Shown here one piece after another: positions 20,556 through 34,500 of a stretch of 64,000 nucleotides of DNA (the first letter of the stretch is position 1; every line of letters starts with the position of its first letter). The position numbers and the translations under genes were made by a program. This stretch comes from Zygnema cylindricum. Lineage: Eukaryota > Streptophyta > Zygnematophyceae > Zygnematales > Zygnemataceae. The notes below the pieces were generated by a model. The model saw only the letters and a program-made list of their open reading frames with translations. It had not been told where the DNA came from and made no database searches. The stretch spans positions 239,297 to 303,296 of the forward strand of contig JBBHKE010000026.1 in NCBI GenBank assembly GCA_037447655.1. Direction: 5' to 3'.

Positions 20556-20772
20556 CAACGTGAATCGCTATTAGTGTTAATGATTTTTTTGCCGCTTAAA
20601 TCATCTTTTCTTCGTGCACATTTGTCTAATTCTCTACATGAGACCGCCAACCAGAAGCTGAGAATCGTACCTTTCAATCGCAACCATCATACCCACAAAC
20701 CGACAAGTGTGTACTGAGAAAAGATGTTTTGAGTGGCAAAAAAAACATTAACCCTAATAGCGATTCATGGTG
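20556..20772. mobile_element. 217-bp TA-flanked MITE, copy B
   Basis: The ends are CAACGTGAATCGCTATTAGT and AATAGCGATTCATGGTG, flanked by TA on both sides (20554-20555 and 20773-20774). The length is exactly 217 bp, the same as the 59.17-kb copy. The core orientation is inverted relative to copy A (ACCGCCAACCAGAAGCTGAG). Confidence 0.78.
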
Positions 20773-21019
20773 TACTGTTCCCTAACACTCTACCAGGCTT
20801 CTCCAGTTTGGAATGTTTGTGTTGACAATTAAAATCGTTCGAAAATTCTTAACCTTGGAAGCGATTACTCCTTTATGTTAGAGTAAGACCCCATGTGGCT
20901 AAGTAAGGGTTTTTATCTGTTGTTTTATTCAAAAACGTAGCGCCGTACTGCTAAAGTTTCAACCATACGAAGAAAAAGCAAAAATATAGAGTACAATTTG
21001 CGTCTTCTTCGACCTGAGG

Positions 21020-21760
21020 ATGTACTAATAAAAATTAATCTGTGAGAATTTGGCCAATGATTCCCAGACATACACCGAGGCAAGAAGTTCACACGCTAGA
21101 AGTTCGTGTGACTGGGAATCGAAGTGGAAGGTGCATTGGAAAAGGAATGTAGGACAATTATGGAGAATCAAACATTTGGGAAAGTAACATTTTTAGAAAG
21201 GAGGTAAGTGATTGATGCTAATTAGGTCTTCAAAACGAAAACTCGTGCATCAGGTGAAGTAGTCAAGGCAAGAAGTTTGTGTGATTGGAAATCGGAGTAG
21301 AAGCCGAGATGGAGTGTAGTTCAAATGTGGAGATCATACATTTGAGAAGGTAACATTATTGGAATGGAAAAAGGCGATTTATGCTTAGTGGGTCTTCAAA
21401 ATGAAAACTGGTGTATCGGGTGAAGTAGTGAAGTACAAAGCTAGGCTAGATTGTAAAGGATTTCAGCCAAAAACGGGGTTAGATTACATGGAGACTTATA
21501 CTCTTTTTGTTATTTTTTTTTCTTAAAGGATGATTGTTGCAATTGCCGCCGCGAGAAGAAACAATGGACATAGAAACGACGTTTTCAAATAAAGATCTGG
21601 ACGAGGAGGTTTTTATGAAGGTTTTACAACCAAAAAGGCAACTTTCAGGGAGGAGGTTTTTATGAAGGTACCTGAAGGTGTGACGTCATGGAAACGTATC
21701 GTATGGCGCCTTCATAAAGCCCTTTTGGATTGAAATAGGTGCCACATATCTGATACCTGC
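21020..21760 (+). pseudogene. Ty1/copia reverse-transcriptase remnant (+ strand)
   Basis: VFKMKTGVSGEVVKYKARLD and CKGFQPKTGLDYMETYTLF match the copia RT block KYKARLVAKGF...DY.ETF. Downstream, IVAIAAARR and, after a frameshift, MDIETTFSNKDLDEEVFMKV match the next RT motif. The first part is tandemly duplicated (a decayed copy at 21200-21270) and GAGGAGGTTTTTATGAAGGT is repeated. It is clearly non-functional. Confidence 0.7.
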
Positions 21761-21939
21761 TTCTTCATAAAGTTCTTTTGGATTTTGGTTTTTGGGTGTA
21801 CGATTTTGGATTGGGGTGTGTTTGTCAAAGGGGAAGGAGTCGATCAAATGATACTTTGGGCGTAATTTGACGCCTTTTTCATGACCTCAGATAGTCTGGT
21901 ACGGATCGGCGAGTTGAAGGCATACACGCGTCTTCATTT

Positions 21940-23270
21940 CAGAGTGATGTATATTGGTGACGTACAAAATGTTTGAAGGATAGAGGTGATACGACATGTT
22001 CGATAAGTTACAATACGGTCATCTTCATAATAGTAGGGAGAATAAGATTGATGATGTCCTGCTCGAGATTGGTTGCAACCTCTTCCGCATCCATTTCCTC
22101 TTTCGCACCCTCTTTTTATGTAAAAAGACGAATTGTTATATGTCGCCTTCCCCTCGATCATGACAGTTTGTACTTGCATGCCCCCACTTCTGACATGCAT
22201 GACATTCTTTGTCTTTATCTAGGAAGAGTAAAGACCTATATGATCCTCTATATTGACTGTTAATACCTCGTTGACTGCGAAGCGTATTAATCTTCGGATC
22301 TTTAGCGGTATTTATTTGAGATTTCCTTCACTATCATTTTTCTTGGAAGAAATTGAGATTAACGGCAAAAGAGAAGGATGGACCTGATTTGTTGGTAATG
22401 ACTTTTTTGAACGTTACATATTTAGCAGGTAGGCTTTTTTAGAAAGTCCCAAACCCGTTTGTCCTCATCCGAGAATTTTTCCAAACTGTTTCATTGTTCA
22501 ATTAAGACGTTAAAATGTTTTAAAGCTTACAAAATTGATTCACTTGATTTCATCTTAAATTGGATGCACTCCCTGAATACAAAGTTCGTTTTTAAAGTCA
22601 CCCCATTTTCGAAGACGTTTTGTAATGCTTTCCATAAATAAAAAAATGATCATATACTGAACTCATACACTTTTGTACGAGACTTGTTTTTGCGACCATG
22701 TCTTTGAGCATCAATTTCTTCCTCTCTTTTGGATCCGCTGGTTTCGTTTCTTCTTCAATCACAATTTTCCAAAGCTTCTTCATCGTCAAGGTTCCTTTAA
22801 TATATGTTTTCCAGATCGCATAGCTGCTTCCATTAAACATGATCGGTTTTCTTCATGATCGAGGTTGTTGTCTTTGGAGACATAATTAAACTCACCAGCA
22901 TCACTATCCTCTTAAATTTTTTGCTTTCCGTTTTCCTTTTTATCCATCCAAATTGTTTGGATCACTATCGTCTAGTTCTTCATCTTTCACTTTCATTTTG
23001 CCTTTTTTCTTTTCTCTATATCTCATAGATTTTGCTCATTCATTAAATAATCCGGCATTCAAATTGAGGGTTCTTGTACCGAGTTCAAAAGGGTCGGTTT
23101 ACGGATTGCTCTCTAAATTTGATGTCTTTTCTTTTTCAAACTGATTTTGTTTGTATCAAATTTCTTTGGGGCCATAGCTTTTTCTCTAACGCTACACCTT
23201 GGGATTCTAACCTGCTCCGATACCAAGTGAAAGAACACAGAATATCTCTAGACAACTCTCTCACATAGAA
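21940..23270 (-). pseudogene. Ty1/copia gag remnant (- strand)
   Basis: Reverse-strand pieces are MFNGSSYAIWKTYIKGTL (gag N-terminal domain), FSDEDKRVWDFLKK, and the zinc knuckle CHACQKWGHASTNC (C-x2-C-x4-H-x4-C) at about 22170-22210. Frames are broken. A primer-binding site lies upstream at 23214-23225. The orientation is opposite to the RT remnant next door, so these are two insertions or a rearranged one. Confidence 0.65.
23214..23225 (-). other. Retrotransposon primer-binding site (initiator-Met tRNA type)
   Basis: The reverse strand reads TGGTATCGGAGC, one mismatch from the copia primer-binding site TGGTATCAGAGC, placed just upstream of the gag remnant. The decayed 5' LTR should lie at higher coordinates (from about 23230). 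Confidence 0.65.
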
Positions 23271-24660
23271 AGCAATGAGTTCCCATAAATAAAAATCCCC
23301 ATTTTAAATTCCATTTTATCCTCTCTCTCTTACAATTTTTTTGAGTTTAAAAACTACCTTTCACTCTCTATGTCTAAAAGGACATTTCCGCACAAAACCT
23401 CGCTCGGACAACATTTCATGGGTTATTGAAAGTCCATACAGGACCTAGACCAAAATCTGCGCTCGAGTGAAACAAAGGCGTGTAGGGATTCGTACTAATG
23501 CACAAATTCTAACAAATGAAAGAATATCAAAATGTTGTGCCTTTCTACTCATTTTTAAAGAGGAAAAGACTAAGACCAAATCTATTAATCTCACAGCTGA
23601 TGAGTTTCGATACGAACAACAAGTGAAGACGAGAAAGTTTTAAAACTCCTGTTTGAAATCCAGAAACTTAATATGCTAAAAATAATAAATTTATACATTT
23701 ATAAAATGTAAGGCTATGCATTAAATCGCCGGCCAATTTGACATAAGAATCATTGATTCTTTAGACGACCTACAACATTTTTGTAGTTTTTGATCAACTT
23801 GTACAATCAGAAAATTCTTATGAATTCAGTATATTTTTGGAAGAAAACAACCATCCCACAACAAGGTTTGCATTTTTCTTTTAGATGCAGTGGCCAGGCA
23901 AAGACATCAAGTAAACCTTAAAATACATAACAACCAAAAGGTTTCAAAAAGGAAAATAGCTGTGACATTTCAAAGAGTCAATTATTAAATCTGTGTACCC
24001 TCCCTCATTAAGTTTAATTTTCCCAAATCAAGTTCCAATTTTTCCAAATCGCTCGTTTATGCTAATAGGAGAGCAATAAAAATGCAACCTACAAAAAAGA
24101 AATGCAAAATTTCGTAGGGCCCTTGATATGATAAAGATTTCCTTTATTCGTGACGTTATAAAGAAATCTTATGTTGTATTTTGAGTTATTGGTATTTATT
24201 TTCAACAACATTGTTATGAGTGATTTTACCTCATACGGCATTTATAGTGACACACCTTTGTAGTGACTTTTCTCAAGGAAAAATGAAACATTCTTGTCGT
24301 TTACATTAGCTATTTACAATAGAAAGTCCCTAGTTAGAAGATCCTAATAAATGGAGTAGATATTTTAAAGTTAATTATCATTTCATGAACATTGTTTGGG
24401 TATTTTCCAATGTATTGGCAAAAGAGAGAGAAAACATCATGAAGATCCAGAAATTCAAGACATTCATGAAGTTTCAAAAAGGCACAACTCTCAAAGGTTT
24501 CATAATATCAGTAATTAATAAAAATATTAAATTGAATATTTTAATTCAAATATTAAATTAATATAACTTACCCTCCATCATAGTTCTTTTACCGAATCAC
24601 GTTCCAAATCTTACTAATAATTCCAATGTGCGAATATAGAGCAGTATGCTAAAATAAGAG
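23271..24660. other. Intergenic, no gene seen
   Basis: AT-rich DNA, probably including the decayed LTR of the minus-strand copia element next to 23230. No gene or RNA is recognised. Confidence 0.5.
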
Positions 24661-24671
24661 CAAACATTCAT

Positions 24672-25165
24672 CTTGTCCTTTATATAATTATGTTTAGTAA
24701 AATTTGTGACATTACCAACAATTCCAAATTCATCATGTCCCTTATATAATTATGCTTTCTATAATTTGTGACATTACCAACAATTCCAAATTCATCGTTT
24801 CCCTCATATAATTATGTTTTCTATAATTTGTGACATTATCAACAATTCCAAATTCATCGTGTCCCTTATATAATTATGTTTTCCATAATTTGTGGCATTA
24901 CGAACAATTCCAAATTCATCGTGTCCCTTATATAATTATGTTTTCTATAATTTGTGACATTACCAACAATTCCAAATTCATCTTGTCCTTTATATAATTA
25001 TGTTTACTATACTTTGTGATATGACCAACAATTCCAAATTCATCGTGTCCCTTATATAATTATGTTTTCTATAATTTGTGACATTACCAACAATTCCAAA
25101 TTCATCGTGTCCCTTATATAATTATGTTTTCCATAATTTGTGACATTACCAACAATTCCTATGTT
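24672..25165. repeat. 62-bp minisatellite, about eight copies
   Basis: The unit is TATATAATTATGTTTTCTAT, AATTTGTGACATTACCAACA and ATTCCAAATTCATCGTGTCC plus CT, repeated with a 62-bp period (unit anchors at 24682, 24744, 24806, 24868, 24930 and onward) at high identity. It begins about 190 bp beyond the stop codon of the LRR-protease-LysM gene, so it may lie in its 3' UTR or terminator region. Confidence 0.85.
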
Positions 25166-25354
25166 ATCTTTTGAGTCATAAGTTCTTTTAAATCTTCAGC
25201 CACCTTGTTGGGAATGTCTCAATCTCGTAAAGCGCCTATAGTGCCTCATCTTTGTATTGACTTCAATCCTCTTTTCAATTTTGAACTCGAATATGGTCCA
25301 AGGCTTCTGCCAGTCGTTTAAATTCATCCCATTTCCAGAATTTTTGTGGTCTTC

Positions 25355-25582
25355 TCATTGGCACTTGCTTGACTTTGGAATGCAAAGTACTGCTCGGCCA
25401 ATTGCACGCAATTTCCGAAGTGCTGTAGATGTGCACGCAAATTTATTCAGTTTTTTAAACGTTTCCAATTTTGTAAAACATTTACTCAGGCTCACGCAAG
25501 TGTCGGTCGGCTTCAAAGTATATACGCGTCCACGTGGACATCCCTGCCAGCGTGTTCCCATATCATCTGCAGCAAGACAAAC
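25355..25582 (-). CDS. LysM 4 and C-terminus
   Basis: The acceptor is GTTTTTTGCAG. It encodes VCLAADDMG, then GCPRGRVYTLKPTDTCVSLS, FKKLNKFACTS and AVLCIPKSSKCQ with a TGA stop. This last LysM is more divergent. It is followed by 190 bp of flank and then the 62-bp minisatellite. Confidence 0.85.
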   Translation of the reverse strand, partial: VCLAADDMGTRWQGCPRGRVYTLKPTDTCVSLSKCFTKLETFKKLNKFACTSTALRKLRAIGRAVLCIPKSSKCQ

Positions 25583-28500
25583 CTGCAAAAAACATTGAGT
25601 TAAGCACAGGATTGAAAAAAAAATACGGTTCAAAAAATGGCAAGTGAATAAGGTGTCATAGCTGCATGAGTTAATTCTGATGGTAAAACAGTGAGAGGAG
25701 GCAAGATGTTCCTTTTCATTGGAATGTCACTTGAGTCTGCATGTAACATAATTTTTAGCAGTCGAGACACGTCTTGGATTGGCACGTGGTTGCCAATTCA
25801 ATACGGGGTATAATATGGTAATACCATACTCGAAGCCTCCTGAAATAAATAAATACGGACCCGCCAGGCTTTACATCAAGCTGGTGGCATAGTGGTTAGT
25901 GCGTTGACAACTTGAGTCAAAGATCCCAGGTTCGAGCCTTGGCCGGCTCAATTTTCCAGTATGGAACATGCCGAATCCCGGATTTCACGGAAATCTAACA
26001 ACACGTTGCTCTAACAACACATTGCTAATTGCAAGAACACTTGGGACATTTATAAAGAGACTAATTGACACGATCTCAAGTCTTGGTGTGTAAACCTGGT
26101 AGTAAGATCTTTAGTATCCACAATGTGAAAGAAGAGCAACCTTAAACGAGCCATTAAAAAGTAAAAACCTCAGCGTTACATGAACTACAATCCTGATTTT
26201 GGATAGATATCCAAAAAGGTATTGACTTTTAGTTTCTACTTCTTATAGAAAAAATGCATACTTTTCAAAGCGTGTGATTGTTTTTTTGAACCGATCCAGA
26301 ACTCTGAAATAACCGGCTAAATCATATTTTCACACATGTATAGACATGTATACACATTAACATACACATACATATGTATATGCATATGTACATATTTACA
26401 TATACATTATACATGTATATATATGTATACATATACATGTATATATATACATATGTATATGTATAGAGGGATGTGCAACCTCGAGAAGAAAACTACAAAG
26501 TTTGTGACAATGTTCTTTTTAAAATAAGCAGTTTAAAAGTTATATATAATCTTTTGGAAAGCATTTAAAACCCAAAGTCAGACTGTGTACCTGACAATAT
26601 GATCTGAAAAACATTGTTAATCGTGAGCATCATGTTAAAACATGTAGTTTCTGTTTTACACCATAAAATTCATTCCATTTTTATACAAAAACTTAGAATA
26701 ATAACAGATGCTGTTTCTACCGCTGAATAACTGGCTCATGATTCATAAATGGTCAATTTGCCAATAATATTCAATACTTTTGGATAGGTTAACGATTAAC
26801 GGAATTTACTTGAATCTTACATCATGCCCCATCAATTTTTCTATTTTCTTTGGTTAAAAAAATCCTTCAAATGTTCTTTATTTGCCAATTAATATATCAT
26901 AACACGTTCCAAAGAGGTACAACACACAGATGCATATGCATATATACGAACTTTATTTTCAAAGAAGTTTAAAAATAAATACTCTACTTCAAAAGTGCTT
27001 AGTTTACGGAAAAAGTGACCCAACTTTTTTTTCAGTGGAAGCAAATTAAGTTCCAGAACAGAGATGCGTAAAAAGAACCCCACACAGAAAAGGTTTTGTG
27101 AACAAGAAAATATACCAGGTTTGACAACATGTAGTTAAAAAAAGGCCAAGTTTACACTCTAATGTATTTGTGTGCGTAAATTTCCTCTGTATTCACCCAC
27201 AAAAACCACAATAAACCTGACGTAAAACAAATTTCCACAATAGTGCATCCTGCGCCAAGAAAACACACCTGTTGTCCAATGTTCTCGGTTCCGCTAGAAA
27301 CAAAGAGAAGACGGCCGCAGTAAACTCCAGGATTTAAGGTATAGAAGAGACCAATATCGCCATCCAATTGGCTGCTGATAATGGAGAGACACGATTCGTC
27401 CTGTTTCACGTCATACAGCCGCGTGCAAGGTCCCAGGGAGGGGAGTGGCCCCCTTTTTATGCACACCTGAAGTCGTTACACCATCGGACATACTTAGTGT
27501 GACTGGACTGAAATACCTCAGAAATGTAAACTTTGTTGCCATATTTGCCCGCAGAAAATGTGTAAAGAGGGCCTTTGTGGAACATTGCGAATTTAGTGTG
27601 CAAAACCACATAGGTCAATTCCAATTTGTGCAGAAGTCAACAAGCTAGCGCGCATTAAATTTATGTGGCCTTTGTTAATAGTGGTCCTGGTTGTGAGACC
27701 TCTCATTTTAAAAATGAGATTCGAAAATATTCACGAAATTGGATAAGTTCTCAAGAGCGAAAACAAAATTACAAGGAGAACCACCAAACATGTCGCAAAA
27801 AAAGACTGAGGAAATCACCTTTGGTTTTTATGGCATATGTTATTTGAAGAGACAAAACATACAGAATTTTGATATTACTAACGAATTGAAAGGATAACTA
27901 AAAGGGGTTTTTTTTTTTGGCTGACAAAAGTCTTGTCATACAGATTGGAATTCTATTTTTCGTAATAGAAAGACGCACCTGCTGAAACGGCCTAAGTTGA
28001 AAGCAGTCTAAGTCAACATTAGGAGAATTTGGTCCCGAAAGTGAATTGATATCAAACGTACTAGCAATTGTGGAACAGGTGTCACCCTGAAACAAACCAA
28101 GACCATCATAGGATATCAATTCATATAGTAGAAAGCTTAGCCCAAAACAGATTATCACAAAGTTGAAAATAAGAATACGTAATGACCTACAATTTCTAGT
28201 CAACATCACAGTGCACTAAAAGATTGGAAAAACGCTTTTTTCAATGTTTTTCCATTCACGTAATTTCCAAGATAGGCAAAATTATGTCGAAACCTCATTG
28301 ACGGCATAGAGGAGGGAACAGTTGTTGGAAGTTGTGACATTGACGATCGTGTTAGGAAGTAGTGGAACGGAGCAGTCAATTCCCTGCACATAATTGAATA
28401 AATTGACATTACATTAGGAGGTAATCTGATAACGATGATCGAAAAAAAGGAAACTAGAAAAGGAAACTCTGGTTTCTTTTCTCCATAAGCCCTGGTGAGC

Positions 28501-31500
28501 AACCACCAAATATAGCGCAGTAGTAGGAGGACAATGCAACCGAGAAGTGAATGTATGGTGGTAAAGATCTCAATCATGACATTGTACTATATGTATTGGC
28601 TGAAGATCACCTGATTCTGTGTCAAAAACACATCCTTGTTGATGACGTAAATGAGATAAATGTCATAACAGGTTACGTTTACTCCACTTGGCACCATCAA
28701 GAATTTCAGGGCACTCCCAGAGGTACCATCTGGCAATCGTGCAATCCATTCATCAATACCATTGCCACTCATGTGAGCAAATGTATCCTCAAATTAAATA
28801 GAATAATTTAGCAACTTTTGTGGGTCTCGATTTACAAAGGTAGTATTATGTCCACATCTAATGTGTTGGAATATTTAGATTATGCTTAGAATTTTATTAT
28901 TATATAGAATTTCGTAATCTAGATATTTCCCTTTTAGCCATCCCATATTTTTCTTACTCTAACTACTAAAATAAAGTGTCCGGAGTACGTGATCTGATTT
29001 GATTTATTTTACCTTTTGATTGAATAGCCAAGTGACTCCTCAAAGTCACAAACGCTCTTCGAGTCTCAAAAGGCCACTCTCGTGACATTTCTTTTCGATA
29101 TTTACCCTCTTTGTAATCTCTAAGGAATTTATCTAATAAAATACGGAAACAAGATCTCTTCGTCCTCACTCTCTCATCCTTTCACTTTTTTTGCCTTCTC
29201 CATTTCGTACTCATGTCTTCTAACTCAATAGATTATGGGCCTAGTAACATTAATTCGAATACTGTTGCAAAAATTAGTGGCGCAGGTTTTTATGGATGGA
29301 AGAATCAAATTTAACACCTTTTACGTCGCAAAAAAAATTGTTCAATCAACAATGGTAGTGAAGCCAAGCCTTTCCACGCTATTGCCAGACTTTATTTGGA
29401 TCAGTTGCAATGATGGCTCATTCTCTTGACGTCCTCCCTCTTGAGGATTCGCAAATCGACATCATTTACTGCGCCACCTCAGCTCATGACGCATGGACCC
29501 TTTTGTCCAGTGCGAACGAGAGACAATCATGGTCGAATATCTTACTTCGTCGTCCATTAAGATCCTATCGCAAGCTTCCTTTGAATATCATACAAACTTA
29601 CATTCAACACCTCAAGTCATTGGTTGACGGAATGAATAATATTATTGCCTCTACCTCTAAAGAAAATCTTGTTGCAACAATTTCTGGTGGTTAACCAGCC
29701 TCTCACTTACCTTTTTATCCATCCTTTGGTAGTTATTCGACACTTGTGACCCTCCTATCCCTCATGGCTTGCTTGAAATAGAATCTTAATACCATACCTC
29801 GTGTCGTCTTAGCGACTTTTTTATCCAAATTATGCGTACCAGAATCCTTCTCAAACACTTGCTACTAGTCGGCTGATCACGTAATTGATGGTTGTCTTGC
29901 TCTAAATATCAAGCATACATGCTAAGGTGGCTCGGGCCTACGAGGGAGTGTGCCAACTTTGGTGGGCACAATCTTTCTCGCGGACAAGCCTTTTCGGCGG
30001 ATTTTTTTTTCGGTAGACAATATACCACTCGCATCGACAAATTTGTTTCCCTATCCTTCTTCAGATGCCTAGGCCACACAATACCAGAGGATCGCTCAAA
30101 CCCTCAAGTTCCCATATAAGTCCAACCCTGTCCCTTACATGCGTATGGCCAAGCATCCTCAACTCCCAATCCAACGGTGACTGTTCTGTCCTGATATTGG
30201 GTGAATTGGCGGATCGGCCAAAATCGGGCCGTTCTAGATTTGTTTTGTTTCGTTTGTCAGTATTATAGACATCTATTATTTTGTGCGGTCTTAATGTTCG
30301 TTTGGTTAAGTGAGATTTTGTGCGTCGTTGCATTTCATTGTTTGTACGGTTTGATTTGTGGTGGTTTTGTATTGACGGGTTGTGATTTTGGTAATACTAT
30401 GTTGTCGTACACAATGAATCGCTATACGTGTCGATAAAAGTAATTTGGCACCACTAAATTTTGACCCTAGAACCTAAAATAAAATTAATAAGTCTATTTT
30501 TTCGTAAGCTAATATAGAAACAATTTAAGTAATGTAAATGACACAAATTTGGACAGTTTTAAAATTGTGTAGTATACGATATATGCTCGTCTGTAGGAAA
30601 GTGCCTGCAATTTCGTACTAAAGTACAACAAAACTGTAAAAACACGGTATCGACACGCCAAAATGAGTGGCGTCGACACGGGGAAGGGCACCCAGATTTG
30701 ATTATTTGTAATGAAGACAAGGGAAAACAGTGCGAAATTGTTCTCACATGTTCAAAAGTCTACTATGTAAACACGGGCTATATCGCCTACATTATGGGAA
30801 TGTGTGTCCAAATTAGTGCTAGATGTATAAGTTAGCATTAATATTTTGTTGGCGCTAGGCCCTTGGACCCAAAATAGAGTCAATAACTCTATTTCTTCCT
30901 TTCCATTAATAATGTATTTACAATAATAGTGATTCAAGGTGTATTTTGTTGGTGCTCATTTCGAGCGGCGCATTCGATTGGTTAATTTGTACTTGCTAAA
31001 TTGTTGATTTAATAAGTAGTTTTGATTCACTTTTGAGAAATGGGCGTCCACGTAGTGTAAGGTAGTAATTGTTTAACAAAAGATGATTGTAATGGCTACT
31101 GAAATGGTAAATGTTCGACAAGAGATGATTGTAAAACCTACTAAAATGGTACGGCGGTTACCAAAATTGTCGTATAAATTAAAACATGCGTCGTTTAAAT
31201 TTAGATTTACACGTACAAAATTCAATTCGGGCGTTTATGTTAATCACGATGGAGAAAACCATTTAATTTTCTCGTTTCATGCTAATTTTTCGTGTTGGAA
31301 TGAGGCCGGCCAACAGTTTCAACACTTATTTGACATTGTCAAGCGTGGTTGTTAGTTAGTGTGGTCGTTTAAATTTTCTATTGGTACCTTATCGGTACAG
31401 TGTGCATGAAGCTTTATGCGCAGTTGATTGAAATTAGGGTATGGTATAGATAATTTGACCCGTATTGGGGAGAAAATTTTCCGACTTTCATCTTGCAAAT

Positions 31501-34500
31501 TCAACTTTTGATTACGCATTTGAGTTTACACGACGACGACAGAACACATGATTCTTGTCCGTTTTGGTTGTACAGCCAACGCTAGAGCGGTTCATTTGGA
31601 AATTTAAAGAGAAGTCTAAGTTAACTCCCATGTAGCTTATCTTGACAAGCTATGGCTGGCGCGCTTTGGCGTGTACAGGCTGGCTTTAGCTTTACTTTGT
31701 ATTCAATATGTTTTATACTGTTTCATAGTGAGAGTTATTAAGATAAAATGAGAGTGCGAGTGATTATTATCTTTTTCTAAGTATGTATATTTGAATTTGG
31801 CCGAGAATTCTCTATCTTTTGCAATCTAAATGCTTTATTTGTGTAATGGTTTTGCTTCTGTTACAGGTTCATTTCTTTACGTCCCACCAGATTTGTCGCC
31901 AAGTTTTAGATATGCTCTCACAACATCCACCCTCCCTCTTGATTTGCCTAACCTTCAAATACTTCTACAACCTATAAATTGTCAATTTTGGCGCATCCAA
32001 TCACTTGTGGTCACGCTCTAATTGGTTGTCCTCCATTTCTCCACTTTGGCATCAATGATGATTCGCCTTGAGAACAACGTTGCTTTATCGACCACCCATG
32101 ATAACCTTGTTGAATCTGCTGCCAAATCCTCAAAAGATCTAGAATGATCATTCTTGATCCCTGTTCCTCCGAGTTTTAAGAAGAATTTCTTCTCGATTGA
32201 TGCAACATTACATCAAAGAGTGAGGGCTGTTTTTCCATTGTCTTCCCAGTCGACACGCATTCCTCTAGGCAAATAGACACTCGCCGGCCTTGACAAAGAA
32301 CAACCATTCGTATCTATCTATTTATTCTCATCCGTTGGCTTTGTCGACGAGGTCACCTCTTTACCCAATCACGATTTTTCAAAATGATATCTCGCTATAA
32401 CAAAAAAGCACAAAGGACTAGTTCAAGCCTCCAAAAATTTATCAAGAGCCACATCATTGGGTTGGATCCATAACATAGGTAAAATAAATCGTCCAACGTT
32501 TTCTTCCAGCACGACAAGATATGTTCGACCACTCACGTGAAAGTATGTGGTCCCATATCAATCCCATTACAAAGCCCTTCATTCTGTCATCTTCATTGAT
32601 GACACAACCGGTTATTATCAACTCTATCTAATACGCCGCAAATCCGACGCGATTTCACAAATTCCAATAACTCAAAGAGATGGTCATAAATTATCTACGG
32701 CCACATCAAAGAGGAGAGTCATTCTCCAATGAGTTTGCCTTTCCATGGTATGATCCACCAAACCACAACGACAACACCTTTCAACCAAATAGTGTTTTTG
32801 AGTACTTTAATCGGACGATCATTATCATGGCCTGTTTCATGTTACACTTTGCGTGTCTCCCAAATATCTTCTTAGCGGAATCAATCACCACGCCTAACTC
32901 TATTCACAATATTTGCCCCAATAGTGCTCATCTAGTTGTCATCCCTCATAAGGCTTGGACGAACACCAACTCAAACGTGCCTCACCTTCGCATCTTTGGT
33001 TTTGAGGTTTGGGCCAAAGATCTAACGCTTGCGCAAAAATAAGGTAATCGCTAAACATTAATTATTTTGGGCTATTGCACCAAATCTAAGTCTTTTCACA
33101 TTTGGTTGACACGGGAGGGCCAGGTCACTCTCAACTATGGCGTCACCTTCAATAAGACTCCACTTCTTTTGAAACTTAACGACTCCTCTACTCTGTCTTC
33201 CAAGTCTCTTCTTTTTCCCTCACCCATCCCTTCCAATAGTGCTCTGCCCAATATCCTCTCTCTCTTTTCTCGCACCATTGTTATGTCCCTATCATCCCCA
33301 TCTCTCATTTTCATCAATGTCCTCGTCCAAACACCTATAATTCTGCTTCCTTCACAACATCATTGTCCTTGATCCTTGCCTGGTCCACCTGTGATCTATG
33401 CTCAACACTGTCTCCCTCATAACTTCTTCTGTAGATCATTCTACTTGCCGAGAATGTGCCCTATCTAGCCTTCTGCCCCTTGCACCTGCGCTAGCTCTTG
33501 GCCAAAAACTTTGCGATCGCAATGCGGAAGCCAACATTTCCACAACTAATGTTCCTATCTCATTTACAATTGCCATAACTAGTCTTGAAGTTGCCGCGTA
33601 GAAGCCACATTGCAAAATTAATCGTGGAATTCAAACAAGCCCCCCGAGTTTGAAACCAACATCTCGAATCCGTTTATATGAGCGAAGGCTTCCTCAAAAT
33701 CGACATGGACTGTGGCCTTTTTAACCGAGGTAATTTTGACCACCTGGTTATCCTTGTCGTTTACGCCGACCTTTGGTGGCCTGTCCCTCCCTTCCGCACA
33801 TTATTTTTGTCAAATCCAAGCTAAAAAATCATTTTGCGATGACGGACTTAGGAGAACTGGAATACTGCCAAGTTATCCTTGTTATCCAAGACCGCTCTAT
33901 TAAAACAATATGCTTATTTCATGCTTATTCATGCTTCTCCCTCGACTGTGCCCTTGTTTCTTTGGCCTCCAAGAATCAAGTGGCAATTTCCTTGTCCTCC
34001 ACGGAAATGAACACATGGTCATCCATGCCGCCAAAGAAGCCATCTGGTTTCGCTCCCTCTTCTCCAAAATTGCAGTTCTCTCCAGGCCTTTGCCACTCTA
34101 GATTAGTGCAACTCCTAGGTTGTCTTCGTTCTCATGAGCAAGCTGGTGCATCATCGCCGACCTAAGCATTACCATTCGGTTCAAGCTCACCAACGACACC
34201 ATAGTCGCCAGTACCCTCACCTTCCACTATTGTCAGACTTCTCTACAACTGGCCGAAGTTCTCACAAACGCCCTCCATTGATTGTAAGTTACGCTTCATC
34301 GCATCTTTACCAGCCTTCGCTTCTAACCACGAGGGGAGGTTTTGGAATCATTTTTTTTTATATGCTTTTTGCCGTAATCTAGAATGACATTTTGCTTAAA
34401 ATTCTGTCATCATCTAAAAGTTCGCTATTGAGATATTTCCCTTCTTGCCATCCTATGTTTTTCTCTCCTATCTAAAGTACGTGATATGATTCGACCTATT

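Noticed and set aside
24672-25165. CRISPR-like array
   Set aside because: The 62-bp units are head-to-tail without unique spacers, and the setting is eukaryotic. It is a minisatellite.
25876-25946. Functional tRNA-Lys(CTT)
   Set aside because: Stems form, but U33 is replaced and the sequence differs strongly from plant tRNA-Lys. A SINE head or pseudogene is likelier.
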